Source: Hygrocybe punicea (Eukaryota; Basidiomycota; Agaricomycetes; Agaricales; Hygrophoraceae). Taken from it: a stretch of DNA of 64,000 nucleotides. This document shows, piece by piece, positions 34,623 through 44,269 of the stretch. How positions within the stretch are numbered: position 1 is the first letter of the stretch; each line of letters begins with the position of its first letter. The notes beneath the pieces are model-generated. The model had not been told where the DNA came from. It ran no database searches and was given only the letters and a program-made list of their open reading frames with translations. The stretch lies in NCBI GenBank assembly GCA_963556145.1, contig OY744467.1:4030001-4094000 (forward strand). Direction: 5' to 3'. A program made the position numbers and the translations under genes.

Positions 34623-35407
34623 TTAGCTAATGAGAAGAAAGCAACTTGTAGCAACACCTCATTGTAGCATCATTCATCGTACTTGTTATTCAAAATGATT
34701 CGGCCTGCACTACGAAATGATTAATTCTAACACTCACCGGATACCCCACCCTATCCGCCTTTCGGTAATATTAATAAAACCACATGCCACTGCGGCCATC
34801 CTCTGGAATAAAAATAACTAATGTACGGTATACATACCTCTGATTCTATCGCTTGAGCATGTGAATGCTGCAGTGATTGGCCACTAACTCGACGAGTCGC
34901 TATGCGTGCGTTCGTGGTAAACGAATATGCTCATCCTTCCAAGATTTCTCTCTCACTTGATGCACCTTCTCCCGTTCTCGGCCCCGACCAAGTCCTCGTG
35001 GAAGTGTACAGCGCCGGCATAAACTTTTTTGATGTGAGTGTAGTCACAGTGTTCTCTATCATCAATCAATGCTTATCCTTGTATTATCAGATACTCCAGG
35101 CTCAAGGAAAATATCAAAACCAACCACCTTTTCCCTTCGTCTTGGGTAGTGAATTCGCGGGAAAGATAGCCTATGATTCACCTATCCCAGAGGGTTGCCT
35201 CTTCAAGCACGGCGATAGAGTTTTTGGGGCAACTCAAGGATGTTACGCAGACAAAGTGGCCGCAAAATGGACCCAACTCCTGCCCCTTCCTGACTACCTG
35301 ACGTTTGATGATGGTGCAGGTAGGTATTTTTGAAATCCTGCATATTGTACATATCCTGACTTGACAGGTCTTTATATCACATGGCCCACAAGCTACGAGG
35401 CATTGGT
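29961..35407 (+). repeat. Second copy of 5,447-bp duplicated segment (assembly overlap)
   Basis: See 24414-29860. This copy begins inside a ligase intron and continues into the complete oxidoreductase gene. Confidence 0.93.
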
Positions 35408-36352
35408 GGGGCGAGCCGAACTAAAATCAGGTTGCCTTTTACTTCATTAATATCTCCATTCTTCTTCTCACTGTCCTACAAAGGTGAATGGGTGCTTGTG
35501 ACAGCCTCTGCAGGAGGCGTGGGAATTGCCGCTGTCCAACTTGCCAAAGGTTTGCATGTCGACTGATGTGGGAGCCATCAACTAAAGCGGTGCACTACGT
35601 ATTTGGCGTCACTGCCTCAGCTCTCGGTGCCAAAGTCATCGCTTGTGCTGGATCGCAAGCAAAGCTTGACATATCCAAACGGTGTGGCGGCGCAGATTAT
35701 GTCGTGGACTATAGGAAACCTAACTGGCAGAAAGAAGTGATGAGGATTACTGGCAACCATGGGGTGGATGTGATTTATGATCCTGTAGGCCTCATTACAG
35801 GTAAATCAGGAGCAATGGGCCTGAATTCACCATACTTACCCTGAAACAGATTCCTTGAAATGCATCGCCTGGAAAGGCCGAGCTCTTATCATAGGATTTG
35901 CAGCGGGTAAGATTGAAAAGGTGAAGGCGGGCTTCGACATTTCAAGGTGTACTTACGAACGTTGTGATTTAGGTGCGAACGAACCTAGTACTGTTGAAAA
36001 ACGTCTCGCTGGTAGGAGTACACTGGGGAGCCTACACTTGTGCGCATGCATCTCGTCGATGTCTCTCCATCATTCTGATTCTGAAAAACCATACGATGAT
36101 AGTGAAAGAGCCTGCGCACATTCCATCCGTCTGGAAGAGTCTGATGGAGTACGTTACCGTGTTATCATGGAATTCATTGGTGAATGACTGCATTACTATA
36201 GACTATTTACTTCTGGGCGCATCAAGCCAGTCATATTTTCGGAAATCTATTCCCTGGAGAAGGTGTCGGATGGTTTGGATGCCCTGGAGAGACGACAAAC
36301 CTGGGGGAAGGCGATTGTTAGAGTGAAGGAGGAGAAGGCAGCCAAGCTGTAG
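34902..36352 (+). CDS. Quinone oxidoreductase-like MDR protein (zinc-independent)
   Basis: Nine exons join in phase: 34902-35033, 35091-35319, 35368-35430, 35484-35549, 35621-35800, 35850-35920, 35973-36039, 36103-36148 and 36202-36352, giving 334 aa. The N-terminal half is a GroES-like fold (SAGINFFD, PFVLGSEFAG, HGDRVFG). The second half is a Rossmann nucleotide-binding domain with ASAGGVGIAAVQLAK (about residues 150-165) and later NHGVDVIYDPVG and a C-terminal SGRIKPVIFSE motif. There are no cysteine ligands for catalytic or structural zinc, which places it with NADPH:quinone oxidoreductases of the MDR superfamily. Substrate unknown. It follows the ligase gene and lies 130 bp before RPB3, all on one strand. 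Confidence 0.9.
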
Positions 36353-36482
36353 TACATGGATACATGTTAGAAATGACACTTCATCTGGCCTGTATAACAA
36401 TTTGCGCTGAACTAGGCGGTCCACGGGGTCCCAGGCAAGTACGTTGCCAGTTAGCGTGACTCAAACTCAAAACCCCACAGCC

Positions 36483-38007
36483 ATGCAAACTCATGAGGAT
36501 CTGGAGCCCACCGTCCGTATTCGAGAGCTGAAAAGGGACCGAGTCAACTTTGTTCTGGAAAATGTCGATCTTGCGTACGGCTATCTCTATATCTGTGTGC
36601 TCGAATCAAGTGTTGCTACAGACAGCCAGGTTCGCAAATTCACTTCGGAGAGTTGTGATGGCAGATATACCAACTCTTGGTGAGCACAGTGATCATAAGC
36701 AACGTCCTCTCCTTCTCACCGTTTCCTTTCTGCAGCGATTGACATGGTCGAAATCGAAATAAACACGACCGTTCTTCCTGACGAATTTATCGCCCATCGC
36801 CTCGGAATGGTACCTCTCATCAGCACAAACTGTGACGAGGGAATACGATATACAAGGGTGCATTAGATCTATGCAGCTTGCTAATGTACTCCAGTCTGAT
36901 TCCAGCTCGGCAGGACTGTACGTGCTTGGCAAATTGTAAATTCTGCGCGATGGAGCTGGTACTCCACGTTGCCTGCAATGACAACCGCACCATGGATATT
37001 ACCAGTAATCATCTCGACGTTAATTTGAACAGTAACTTTGGTTACAATGTCGACAACCCTGCTAACGGCAATGTCGAAGGCGCCGATGGTGAGGAGTTGT
37101 CGAAACGGAGTGAAAACTTTGGTCACCCGGTTGGGAAAAGTGAGCTATGCAGAGCACCTTTCTGTTCACCCTGACACAGTTTGCTAGATGAACCTGGCGT
37201 TCTCCCCGTGCTGATATGTAAAATTCGGAAAGGACAAGAACTCAAGCTGCGGTGTGTAGCCAAGAAGGTGACTTACATCGGTATTATCAAATCGTGCAAT
37301 TCAACCTTTTATAGGGTATCGCAAAGGAGCATGCCAAATGGTCACCATGCTCAGCAATTGCATTCGAATACGATCCTTACAACAAACTCCGCCACACAAC
37401 TCATTGGTATGAAACCAACGAACGCAATGAATGGCCGCTAAGTGACAATGCCAAAGAAGAAGATCCACCCCGGGATGACGAAATCTTCGATTATCACGCA
37501 AAACCTCGCAAATTCTACATGGAGGTCGAAACGGATGGGAGCTTGGGGCCGCAAGATGTAATCATGAAGGTTTGACTTCCTTACGTTTCTGCAGGCATGA
37601 ACATTTCACACATACTTTCGTTCTTCCTCCAATAGGGTCTAGCCGAGCTGCAAACGAAATTGGCCAATCTCATCCTTGGCTTGAAAACGCAGCCAGAGCT
37701 TGACATGATTACATCTGACCAGACCGCACAGCCCAATGGACATGTTGTTGCTGCTGCTGCTGCCGCTCCTGCCGGCTGGAATCAGCCGAGTGGAGGTTGG
37801 ACCGATCAGGCGACACCTGCCGTGAATGGGACGAGTTGGGCAAGTCCCGCCCGCACTACAGGAGCAGGGTATGCTACAAGTCCGACGGGGGCTGGATGGG
37901 GCAACACTAGTCCAAATTCTGGAAGTACATCGACATGGGGGAATCCTAACAATGCATCAACCGGATGGGGTAGTCCAACTCCACAAACTAGTGGATGGAA
38001 TGTCTGA
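36483..38007 (+). CDS. RPB3: DNA-directed RNA polymerase II subunit RPB3
   Basis: Seven exons (36483-36574, 36630-36679, 36736-36857, 36914-37139, 37188-37267, 37315-37569, 37636-38007) give 398 aa in one frame. RPB3 signatures: [37 protein letters not shown], the zinc-loop cysteines [10 protein letters not shown] (residues 90-99), [23 protein letters not shown] and the C-terminal helix that pairs with RPB11. RPB3 and RPB11 form the assembly platform of Pol II. After residue about 310 there is an added tail of about 85 residues rich in G, S, T, A and P with seven tryptophans, six in GW or WG. The start was chosen because ATG 36483 gives the usual length before the first conserved block. Confidence 0.95.
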
Positions 38008-38190
38008 GGGTCATCAGGATTTCTCAGGTGCAAAATTCTTGTAGAATGAGTGTTATTTTTCCACTGAGCGTATGGCGAAAGTTGTTGAAAGTATTCTACT
38101 GCAATGAATTTAGGTCTGCTGCTCGAGAGGACCTCTCATGAAGGCATAGCTATCATTTCGATGGTTACTGGCATTTACATATGTAATAAT

Positions 38191-38318
38191 AGGCGCCCTC
38201 AAAACGTGCGGTAGGACGCACTGTCAAATTTTCTGTCAGGGTTCAACAGCGTCCTGTCATGACCGTAAATCTCCTTCGGAGTTCAAATGTACCATTAGAG
38301 TTTTCCATCCCAATATGG
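38191..38318 (+). repeat. Left terminal inverted repeat of Harbinger element
   Basis: Inverted match to 41856-41983. Its inner edge ends at the ATG (38315) of the Myb-like gene. Confidence 0.85.
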
Positions 38319-40123
38319 CCAAGTTGAAAAAACGCAAGAGGTCCTTCATTGATAATACACCTCCATCCTCACCTGCCAAACGGCCCTGCATGGCCCCCAA
38401 AGGCAAGCAGAGGCAGACTGCAGCTGATGTATTCAAGATCTCGTGGTCTGACCCATCCAGAACTTCCAGGCTTATTGACTGGTTGGATCACTACCCCAGG
38501 AAATGACACATGCTTTTCTCCGATTCAGCCCAAGATGCCAGCGCTGAGGGCCACCGTCAGGATGTTGGAAAAACACAGAAGTCGACGTACCATGCAATAT
38601 TCGCACAATATGTCTTTACCAACAACCAAAATCCTGATTATGTTCGGCTTTACCATGAACACCCAGCCAAGTTCACAAAATCAGTGGCAGATCGTATCAC
38701 TACGTACGTTTTACCTGTTCATTCATTTTTATTTGCACTGATGTTATCAATCACAGTCTCAAGAAGAAATATTGTGAAAAAATTGCACTGCTTCGCGCTA
38801 CTGGTTCTGGCTTGACATGGGAGCAGCTCATGGCAAATCCGGAGAACCAAAATCTTGGTGGTAAGTATCTCATTATTATTGGCCCAAAGTAGAATTGAAT
38901 GCGTTCTTTTCAGCCAAAATCCAGCAAGAGTTTCCGTACTTTTCTCGTCTTCACGGCTATTGGCAATCAATCCCAAGCTTCAATCCACATGTTGTATCTT
39001 CCCAGCCAGATCGGGACCTTCATTCCGATGCCCAACAACTCCTTTTCCAAGTGCAGTAAATACCGAGACACATGCCATTAACACGGAATACCCAGGGGAA
39101 GAGGTGCAGGATAACACTATCACCCTTGATCAGCAAGCCACCGTATCTCAGGCTACCCCGATGTTGGACAGTTCCTGGGCACAGGTTACGCCCCTTCCTT
39201 TCCAACCTCCTGCTCCGTCCCTGGCATTTCCACCATATCCCTCTGCATCGGTGTCAACACAACAACAAACGATGTTCTCTTCTAACCCACCTACTCCACA
39301 AACACCAAGCAATCCCTACAGCACTGCCAGCTCACCACAACTACATTTGTTGCCACATTTATCATCATCCCCTCACTACTCACCATACCCAAGTCCGGAT
39401 TCCCGGCATCCATCGCCTATTACACCACTGATGAGTGGTTCAAATCCAGATTCCCGGCGTCCATCTCCTATTACACCACTGATGAGTGGTTCCCCAGCTG
39501 CCACACCTCCTCCTGAACCTGGCCCCTTTCGTGTCACCCCACAACGTACTGCATCTCACCCAACTCTGCGCCAGCGTGGCAGCTCAGCACTGCCACATGG
39601 TCTCCCTCATGCACATTCTTCACGACGAACTTGGGCAGAAGAGGAGCAACAGGTTCATGTCGGAAATCTTGACAATATGTTCACATCCACCGTGGAGATA
39701 ATGGACTGGAAGAAGGAACGTGAACATGAGTGAAACATAAGGGAGGCAGATATCAGGATGGAGAAAGTGAAAATGGAAGGTGCCCGGATGCAAATGGAAT
39801 GGGAGAAACAGTGGCTGGAGCTCCAGATGAACCAAACTCGTGAGCAACAAGTAGCCCAGGAGCGAATATTGAATCTATACATTCAGTACGAGCATGCCCA
39901 CAATCAAAGCTCGACACTTCCAGCAAATCCGATGTTCGATATGCCACCACCTCTCCCTCTGCCTGGCCACCTGGCTCCTCCAAATCCAGGTCTTTTGTTG
40001 GCACCTAACCAACACACCATTACAGGATTGCACCTTCTGAATGAGCCATATCTTCCTCCACAAAATCTGGATGGTGATGGAGTGGCTGATACATACGGCG
40101 CAAGTGATAGCCACTGGGAGTGA
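38315..40123 (+). pseudogene. Harbinger partner protein, Myb/SANT-like DNA-binding (broken)
   Basis: From ATG 38315: a basic N-terminus (KLKKRKR), then a helix with W..PSRTSRLIDWLDHYP. A TGA at 38504-38506 follows, after which the frame continues with MLFSDSAQD and a KTQKSTYHAIF helix. An intron (38704-38756) joins to LKKKYCEKIALLRATGSGL, the pattern of Myb/trihelix partners of Harbinger transposases. Another intron starts at 38861. The downstream part is Pro/Ser-rich with a tandemly repeated PDSRRPSPITPLMSGS unit (about 39395-39490), then a charged helix broken by a TGA at 39731-39733. Both TGAs fit lost CGA (Arg) codons. In PIF/Harbinger elements this protein helps the transposase bind DNA and enter the nucleus. 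Confidence 0.7.
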
Positions 40124-40424
40124 ATCCAGAGCAGATTCTATGTATATCCACCTGTGTGATCAATGTTCCCCCCGTCCCCTTGTAATATATTCTGTTGTCG
40201 CACTCAGTGATTCAAAGCAAACATCATTCATATTAAAAAAAAGGTTGGGCATAATACAAGAAACAAATTTACATGGTAGCATAAAGTGGACTAGAAAGAA
40301 TGACATCAAATAAATGTGCACGAAAAGCAACACCATTTTGCGTGACCAGAGGCACTGGAATATCCTCATCAATTTCCCCATCCTCCACACCATCTTCACC
40401 ACCCTTGGAATAGAAATTGGGGTC

Positions 40425-41859
40425 TCATTCAGTTCTGCCATTTGCGCCATCTAATCCCACAAAGATAAGCTGGTTCCTCCAAGTATTGTCGACCGAAATA
40501 TCATCTTCATCTTCGAATTGAATGATGAGATTGTGCAAAATTATACAGCAGCAGATCCACAAAATTGCCTGCACATGACGATTACGAGTGTTGATTTGGA
40601 TGCGAAGCTCACGGAGAGACTGGAATCGGCCCTTGAGCAAGCCGATGGCATGCTCAGCCCGTACACGTACAGTCGACAAGCGGTAGTTGAAGCGTTTGTG
40701 TTCTCGAGTAAGGACAAAGTTGGGCCACTTCACAAACGGGGGGACACACCAGGAATGGATGGGGTATGCTGAGTCAGCCCACATCCATTCCCCTTCGGAA
40801 AAGAAATCTTGTTGGTGAGAGGAGATGTGGGTACCCTCGAAAGCGTAAGCGTCGTGGGCACTTCCTGTGTGCCCAAGCAAGTAGTCGATGATGCGAAGAT
40901 TGTGTAACAAATTGACAAATTGGCCATTCATTGAATATTGAGAAGACTTGTCGAACCAGGCCTCCCCATGGAGGCCTGGTTTCTCGAACAAAGGGAAAGT
41001 GGTGCTGTCAACAGCAAGCCACCCATCGCGCCATTCTGGGATGACCTTCTGTTCAGTCCAACATTTTGAACCTTCTTTCTCCTGTTCAGTTGGCATGGAG
41101 AAGGCGCGGTCATGAAGCTTGATGATCGCGAGCATACAATGTTTCGTACAGTTGATAACGGTACCGGGTGAAATGCCTGCCCATTCCGCAATGTCATCAA
41201 CACTCGATGCATTGCTGTAGTGACCGATACGATTCAGGAAAATGGCGAGTTGGATAGGGAGCTGAATTTAATCCTTGAAAGATTTGCTTGTGAAGACGGG
41301 GTCAGCTTCAATGAGGGAGATGATGTGGTCGAAGGCATCAGGAATGAGTCGAACTTTCCTTTGGAAACGATGCACACTATTTGCCTTGTACCACCATAGG
41401 AGGTCCACTTGCGAGTTGCGTGGGATAGCTACGCTGTGCTGAAGGTAGCGAGTAGTGAGAATCTGGTCTCACAGATGTTGGAACTTGTTGTAAATGAGCA
41501 CAATGAGATTGGTCTCATCGCATGATGACTCAGGATCAAGGGAACTATCACGGATTTGCAAAGTAGAGTGGTCAGAGAAAGGAGAGGTACTTCGAAGTGG
41601 GGAAATAGGGCTGTTCCGACCAGAGAGAAGGGAGGATGATTGGTGGTCACTGCTATTGGTGCTGCTCCCTTTGTCATCTTCATCATTCGATAATATAAAT
41701 TTGAGAAGCTGAAGATTAGTATCTTGGTATTGTCTTTGAAGAATGGCGAGCATATCTGTACACCTTGTGGGCCGGAAACGAGGAGCTCGGGGAGGATGTG
41801 AGTTGGGGAGTTGCGGCATTTTGGTGGGTATAGATTGAGGTCGAAAGCCTAGCTACCAT
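40425..41859 (-). pseudogene. Harbinger DDE transposase (DDE_Tnp_4 type, broken)
   Basis: The minus-strand frame 41135-40425 holds the catalytic core: GWLAVDSTTFPLF (first Asp), GHTGSAHDAYAFEGT (second Asp), MWADSAYP, and RVRAEHAIGLLKGRF (Glu). The N-terminal part (to about 41819 or ATG 41859) is read through in-frame stops near 41469 and 41265. It includes a helix-turn-helix-like segment SVDDIAEWAGISPGTV just before the core. The exact start and first intron are unsure. Transcription converges on the partner gene. Confidence 0.75.
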
Positions 41860-41983
41860 ATTGGGATGGAAAACTCTAATGGTACATTTGAACTCCAAAG
41901 GAGATTTACGGTCATGACAGGACGCTGTTGAACCCTGACAGAAATTTTGACAGTGCGTCCTACCACACATTTTGAGGGTGCCT
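41856..41983 (-). repeat. Right terminal inverted repeat of Harbinger element
   Basis: Inverted match to 38191-38318; its inner edge also ends at an ATG (41859-41857, minus). Confidence 0.85.
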
Positions 41984-42072
41984 ATTGACACTGTCTTTGA
42001 GCTTGGACCTGCGTTTACCATGTCTAAGTTGCACACTCCTGTGGATGGGTCATATGCAGCAGTTGAAAACAC

Positions 42073-42690
42073 GGCACTATTTTACCTGGGAAAATTGTTG
42101 TAAGATAGGGCTCATCCCTAACTATCCCACATCATGTGACACCAAGATAATTGCTGAACCACCATAAAAATGTGAATTATAAACTCACTGAGGGAAATAT
42201 GAGAAAAGTGGAGCCTATAAAAATTAGAATGTGTTGAAGCAAATGAATTTAAGTTATTTTGTAGTGGGAGGCAATAGATTCTTAGTATAGTTTTTAGCCC
42301 AAAAATCATGTTTTGGTCACCAAAAATCTATCTCCTCCTTGAATACAGCATCAAAAAATAACTTAAATTTATCCAGTCCTTCACTGCAACACATTCTAAT
42401 TTTTATAGGTTCCACTTTTCTCATATTTCCCTCAGTGAGTTTATAATTCACATTTTTATGGTGGTTTCAGTAATTATCTTGGTGTCACATGATGTGGGAT
42501 GCCTATCTTAAAATTGCTGGCAGCTTGTTATAATTTGGCAACCAATTTTGTAGTTGCCAAATTCCTGAAAACAAAGGTACAAAAGGATACATTTGGATTG
42601 GATTTTGTGACTGCAAAATTGGTTTCAAAATTATAACAAGCTGCCACAAATTTTACAACAAATTTCCCAGGTGCAAAATAGTGCCAGCAA
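42073..42690. mobile_element. Nested foldback MITEs
   Basis: Three inverted-repeat pairs overlap here: outer ends GGCACTATTTTACCTGGGAAA near 42073 and its inverse near 42655-42690; arms of about 120 bp at 42114-42236 and 42388-42505; and arms of about 40 bp at 42519-42558 and 42608-42646. No coding potential. Target duplications are not clear for the outer pair. Confidence 0.65.
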
Positions 42691-42889
42691 TGAACAGCAG
42701 CCTGTCAGCAGGCCCATACTCACCTCATCTGCCTCATCAAAGACATTTCCAGAGTTGTCCTGGACCACTCCAAAATTTAATTTGTCAGACCTGTGTCCTA
42801 AGATAAAGGAATGCACAGATAAGATAGACCTCATCCACAAACAGTTACATCATGTGAAACAGCATGACAATGAAGTAAAACCTCTGTAG
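42671..42889 (+). other. Short ORF partly within MITE, unrecognised
   Basis: A 72-codon frame with a polar, S/T/K-rich sequence; it starts inside MITE sequence, so it is more likely a remnant than a gene. Confidence 0.15.
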
Positions 42890-42949
42890 ATAACTTTTGG
42901 AGGTGTTTAAAAAAATGTGTTCCAGTGAAATGTTCAGAGAGTGGTTCTA

Positions 42950-43125
42950 GAGGGATCTGTGTATTCAAAAGTTGAATTTTCAATCATTTGAAGGAGGAGA
43001 TAGATATTTGGTCTAACCCATCAACTGCCGTGACACCTCCATGACATACACCAATGGGTTAGACCAAATATCTATCTCCTCCTTCAAACTATTGAAAATT
43101 CAACATTTGAATACACAGATCCCTC
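42950..43125. mobile_element. 176-bp palindromic MITE (TA target duplication)
   Basis: Arms of about 75 bp (GAGGGATCTGTGTATTC... and its inverse) surround a short centre, with TA on both sides (42948-42949, 43126-43127). This fits a Tc1/mariner-derived MITE. Confidence 0.7.
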
Positions 43126-43127
43126 TA

Positions 43128-43159
43128 TGTTACGGATCGCTGTTCTTATAGCGGACTCC
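43128..43159 (-). repeat. End of element C 3' LTR, left of element A insertion
   Basis: Read on the minus strand it ends AGCGATCCGTAACA, the same terminal bases as the LTR of element B. Its last five bases (ACTCC, 43155-43159) are repeated at 58163-58167 on the far side of element A, so it belongs with 58168-58702. Confidence 0.75.
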
Positions 43160-43344
43160 TGTCATGAAAATGCGTCACCCCCATACATTTTTCCTCAGAT
43201 ACCACTTATTTTCATGACGATCTTTGACAGATTGTCAGACAAACCCTTACGATTCACACACCCTGCAGAGCGGGGGAGACATTACATTCACAAACCCCTG
43301 GAAGGGGCACCAGACCAGATACAAGTACAAATAACACGATTACA

Positions 43345-43946
43345 CTATTCTACGGTAATCGCATCCGAGACCGACGACCCCGACTCTTGCAATTGGATGC
43401 GCATGTCATCCAGGAACCGCTCAACCTCCCTTTCCAAAGATCTCTCAATCGCTGTGCGACAAACGACCATAAACCTCAATGCTACCCCGAATGGCAGTGG
43501 GAAACCAGACTCACGATAAGTCAAGTCCCCAACCGGCTCCAGAGAAGGACCCCTCAGGTCCTCGGATGATGAGCCCCAGCTCACCGTGACTAACGGCGGT
43601 ATCTCGGGGGACGACTCCTCCGACCTCCACGCATCATCCAATTCTAGAACAAAGACTCGGTCAGAAGACTCTAGATGATCCACCGACCGGAACACTCACG
43701 ATACGGGTCGGCCAGTAGCTGGCACAAAAGGACCTTGTGTACCTTAACCAGCGGGCAACACTCCGTGCGATGCCTCGCCTTCCCGCAAGCGAAACACCGA
43801 CCCAGAGCCCAATAGAGATCCCGATCAGAAGCCGAGAGCTGAATAAGGTGGTGGAACGTATAACAATTAACCTTAATAACTGAGGTTGGGGAGAAGAGCG
43901 AAGAAGCCTTGAAGAAAGTGACTTGGTGATAAGGGTGGAGACACAT
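43345..43946 (-). CDS. Antisense CCHC zinc-knuckle protein of element A
   Basis: Two exons on the minus strand (43946-43700 and 43643-43345; intron GTGAGT...TCTAG) give a 181-aa frame. Exon 1 contains SDRDLYWALGRCFACGKARH with a CX2CX4HX4C knuckle; exon 2 is acidic then helical (ERSLEREVERFLDDM). A TATAAA motif on the same strand lies at about 43984-43990, some 40 bp upstream. Copy 1 of element A retains the knuckle region in frame despite many substitutions, so the gene may be under selection. CCHC knuckles bind RNA or single-stranded DNA in Gag and related proteins; the role here is unknown. Confidence 0.5.
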
Positions 43947-44152
43947 CGCATTTCTGCAGGACAAGCATGCAGAAACCACCAGGCTTTATACCAAACGGAG
44001 GCCCACTCCCGATCAGGAAGGAACCTCTACCACTTCATCAACGAACCCGTGAGAACGGCACGTGACCGGAGGTTGAACAGACCACTCCCATCACTCACAC
44101 CGGGACAATAAGACACCCACTTTCACTACCCACGCACAAACTCCCCCCAATC

Positions 44153-44269
44153 ATGACCCAATCCGTTATCGCCGTTATCATGGCCGTCATCATCGTATAC
44201 ACATTCATCCTCATCGCGATATGCCGGGGGGTGCAACGAATCCCCATCACTGCCGATCCCGAGATCCCC
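44153..44269 (+). pseudogene. Element A membrane-protein ORF, interrupted by element B
   Basis: Same start and hydrophobic segment (MTQSVIAVIMAVIIVYTF) as the 135-aa ORF at 421-828. Element B splits it after ADPEI; it would resume near 57657, where a TGA comes seven codons later (57677-57679) and the rest of the frame is otherwise kept to about 57947. Confidence 0.6.

Larger units (their letters stand above)
38191..41983. mobile_element. PIF/Harbinger-type DNA transposon with two genes
   Basis: Flanked by about 128-bp inverted repeats (AGGCGCCCTCAAAA.../AGGCACCCTCAAAA..., about 94% alike). Inside are two convergent genes, a Myb/trihelix-like partner protein (+) and a DDE transposase (-), the classic two-gene Harbinger arrangement. 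The 3-bp target duplication typical of the superfamily is not clean here (AAT versus ATT). Both genes carry stop codons, so this copy is probably inactive. Confidence 0.85.
43160..44269 (+). mobile_element. Element A, copy 2, left part (solo-LTR-like)
   Basis: Begins TGTCATGA after ACTCC; interrupted by element B at 44270 with duplication TCCCC (44265-44269, 57652-57656); continues at 57657-58162 and ends CGTGACA before ACTCC. The joined length is about 1,616 bp. The 5-bp duplication and TG...CA ends suggest a solo LTR inserted in element C's LTR. Confidence 0.75.

Noticed and set aside
35973..36187. Frameshifted or broken oxidoreductase gene
   Set aside because: Separate ORFs resolve into nine exons with GT-AG introns and a 334-aa product of normal length.
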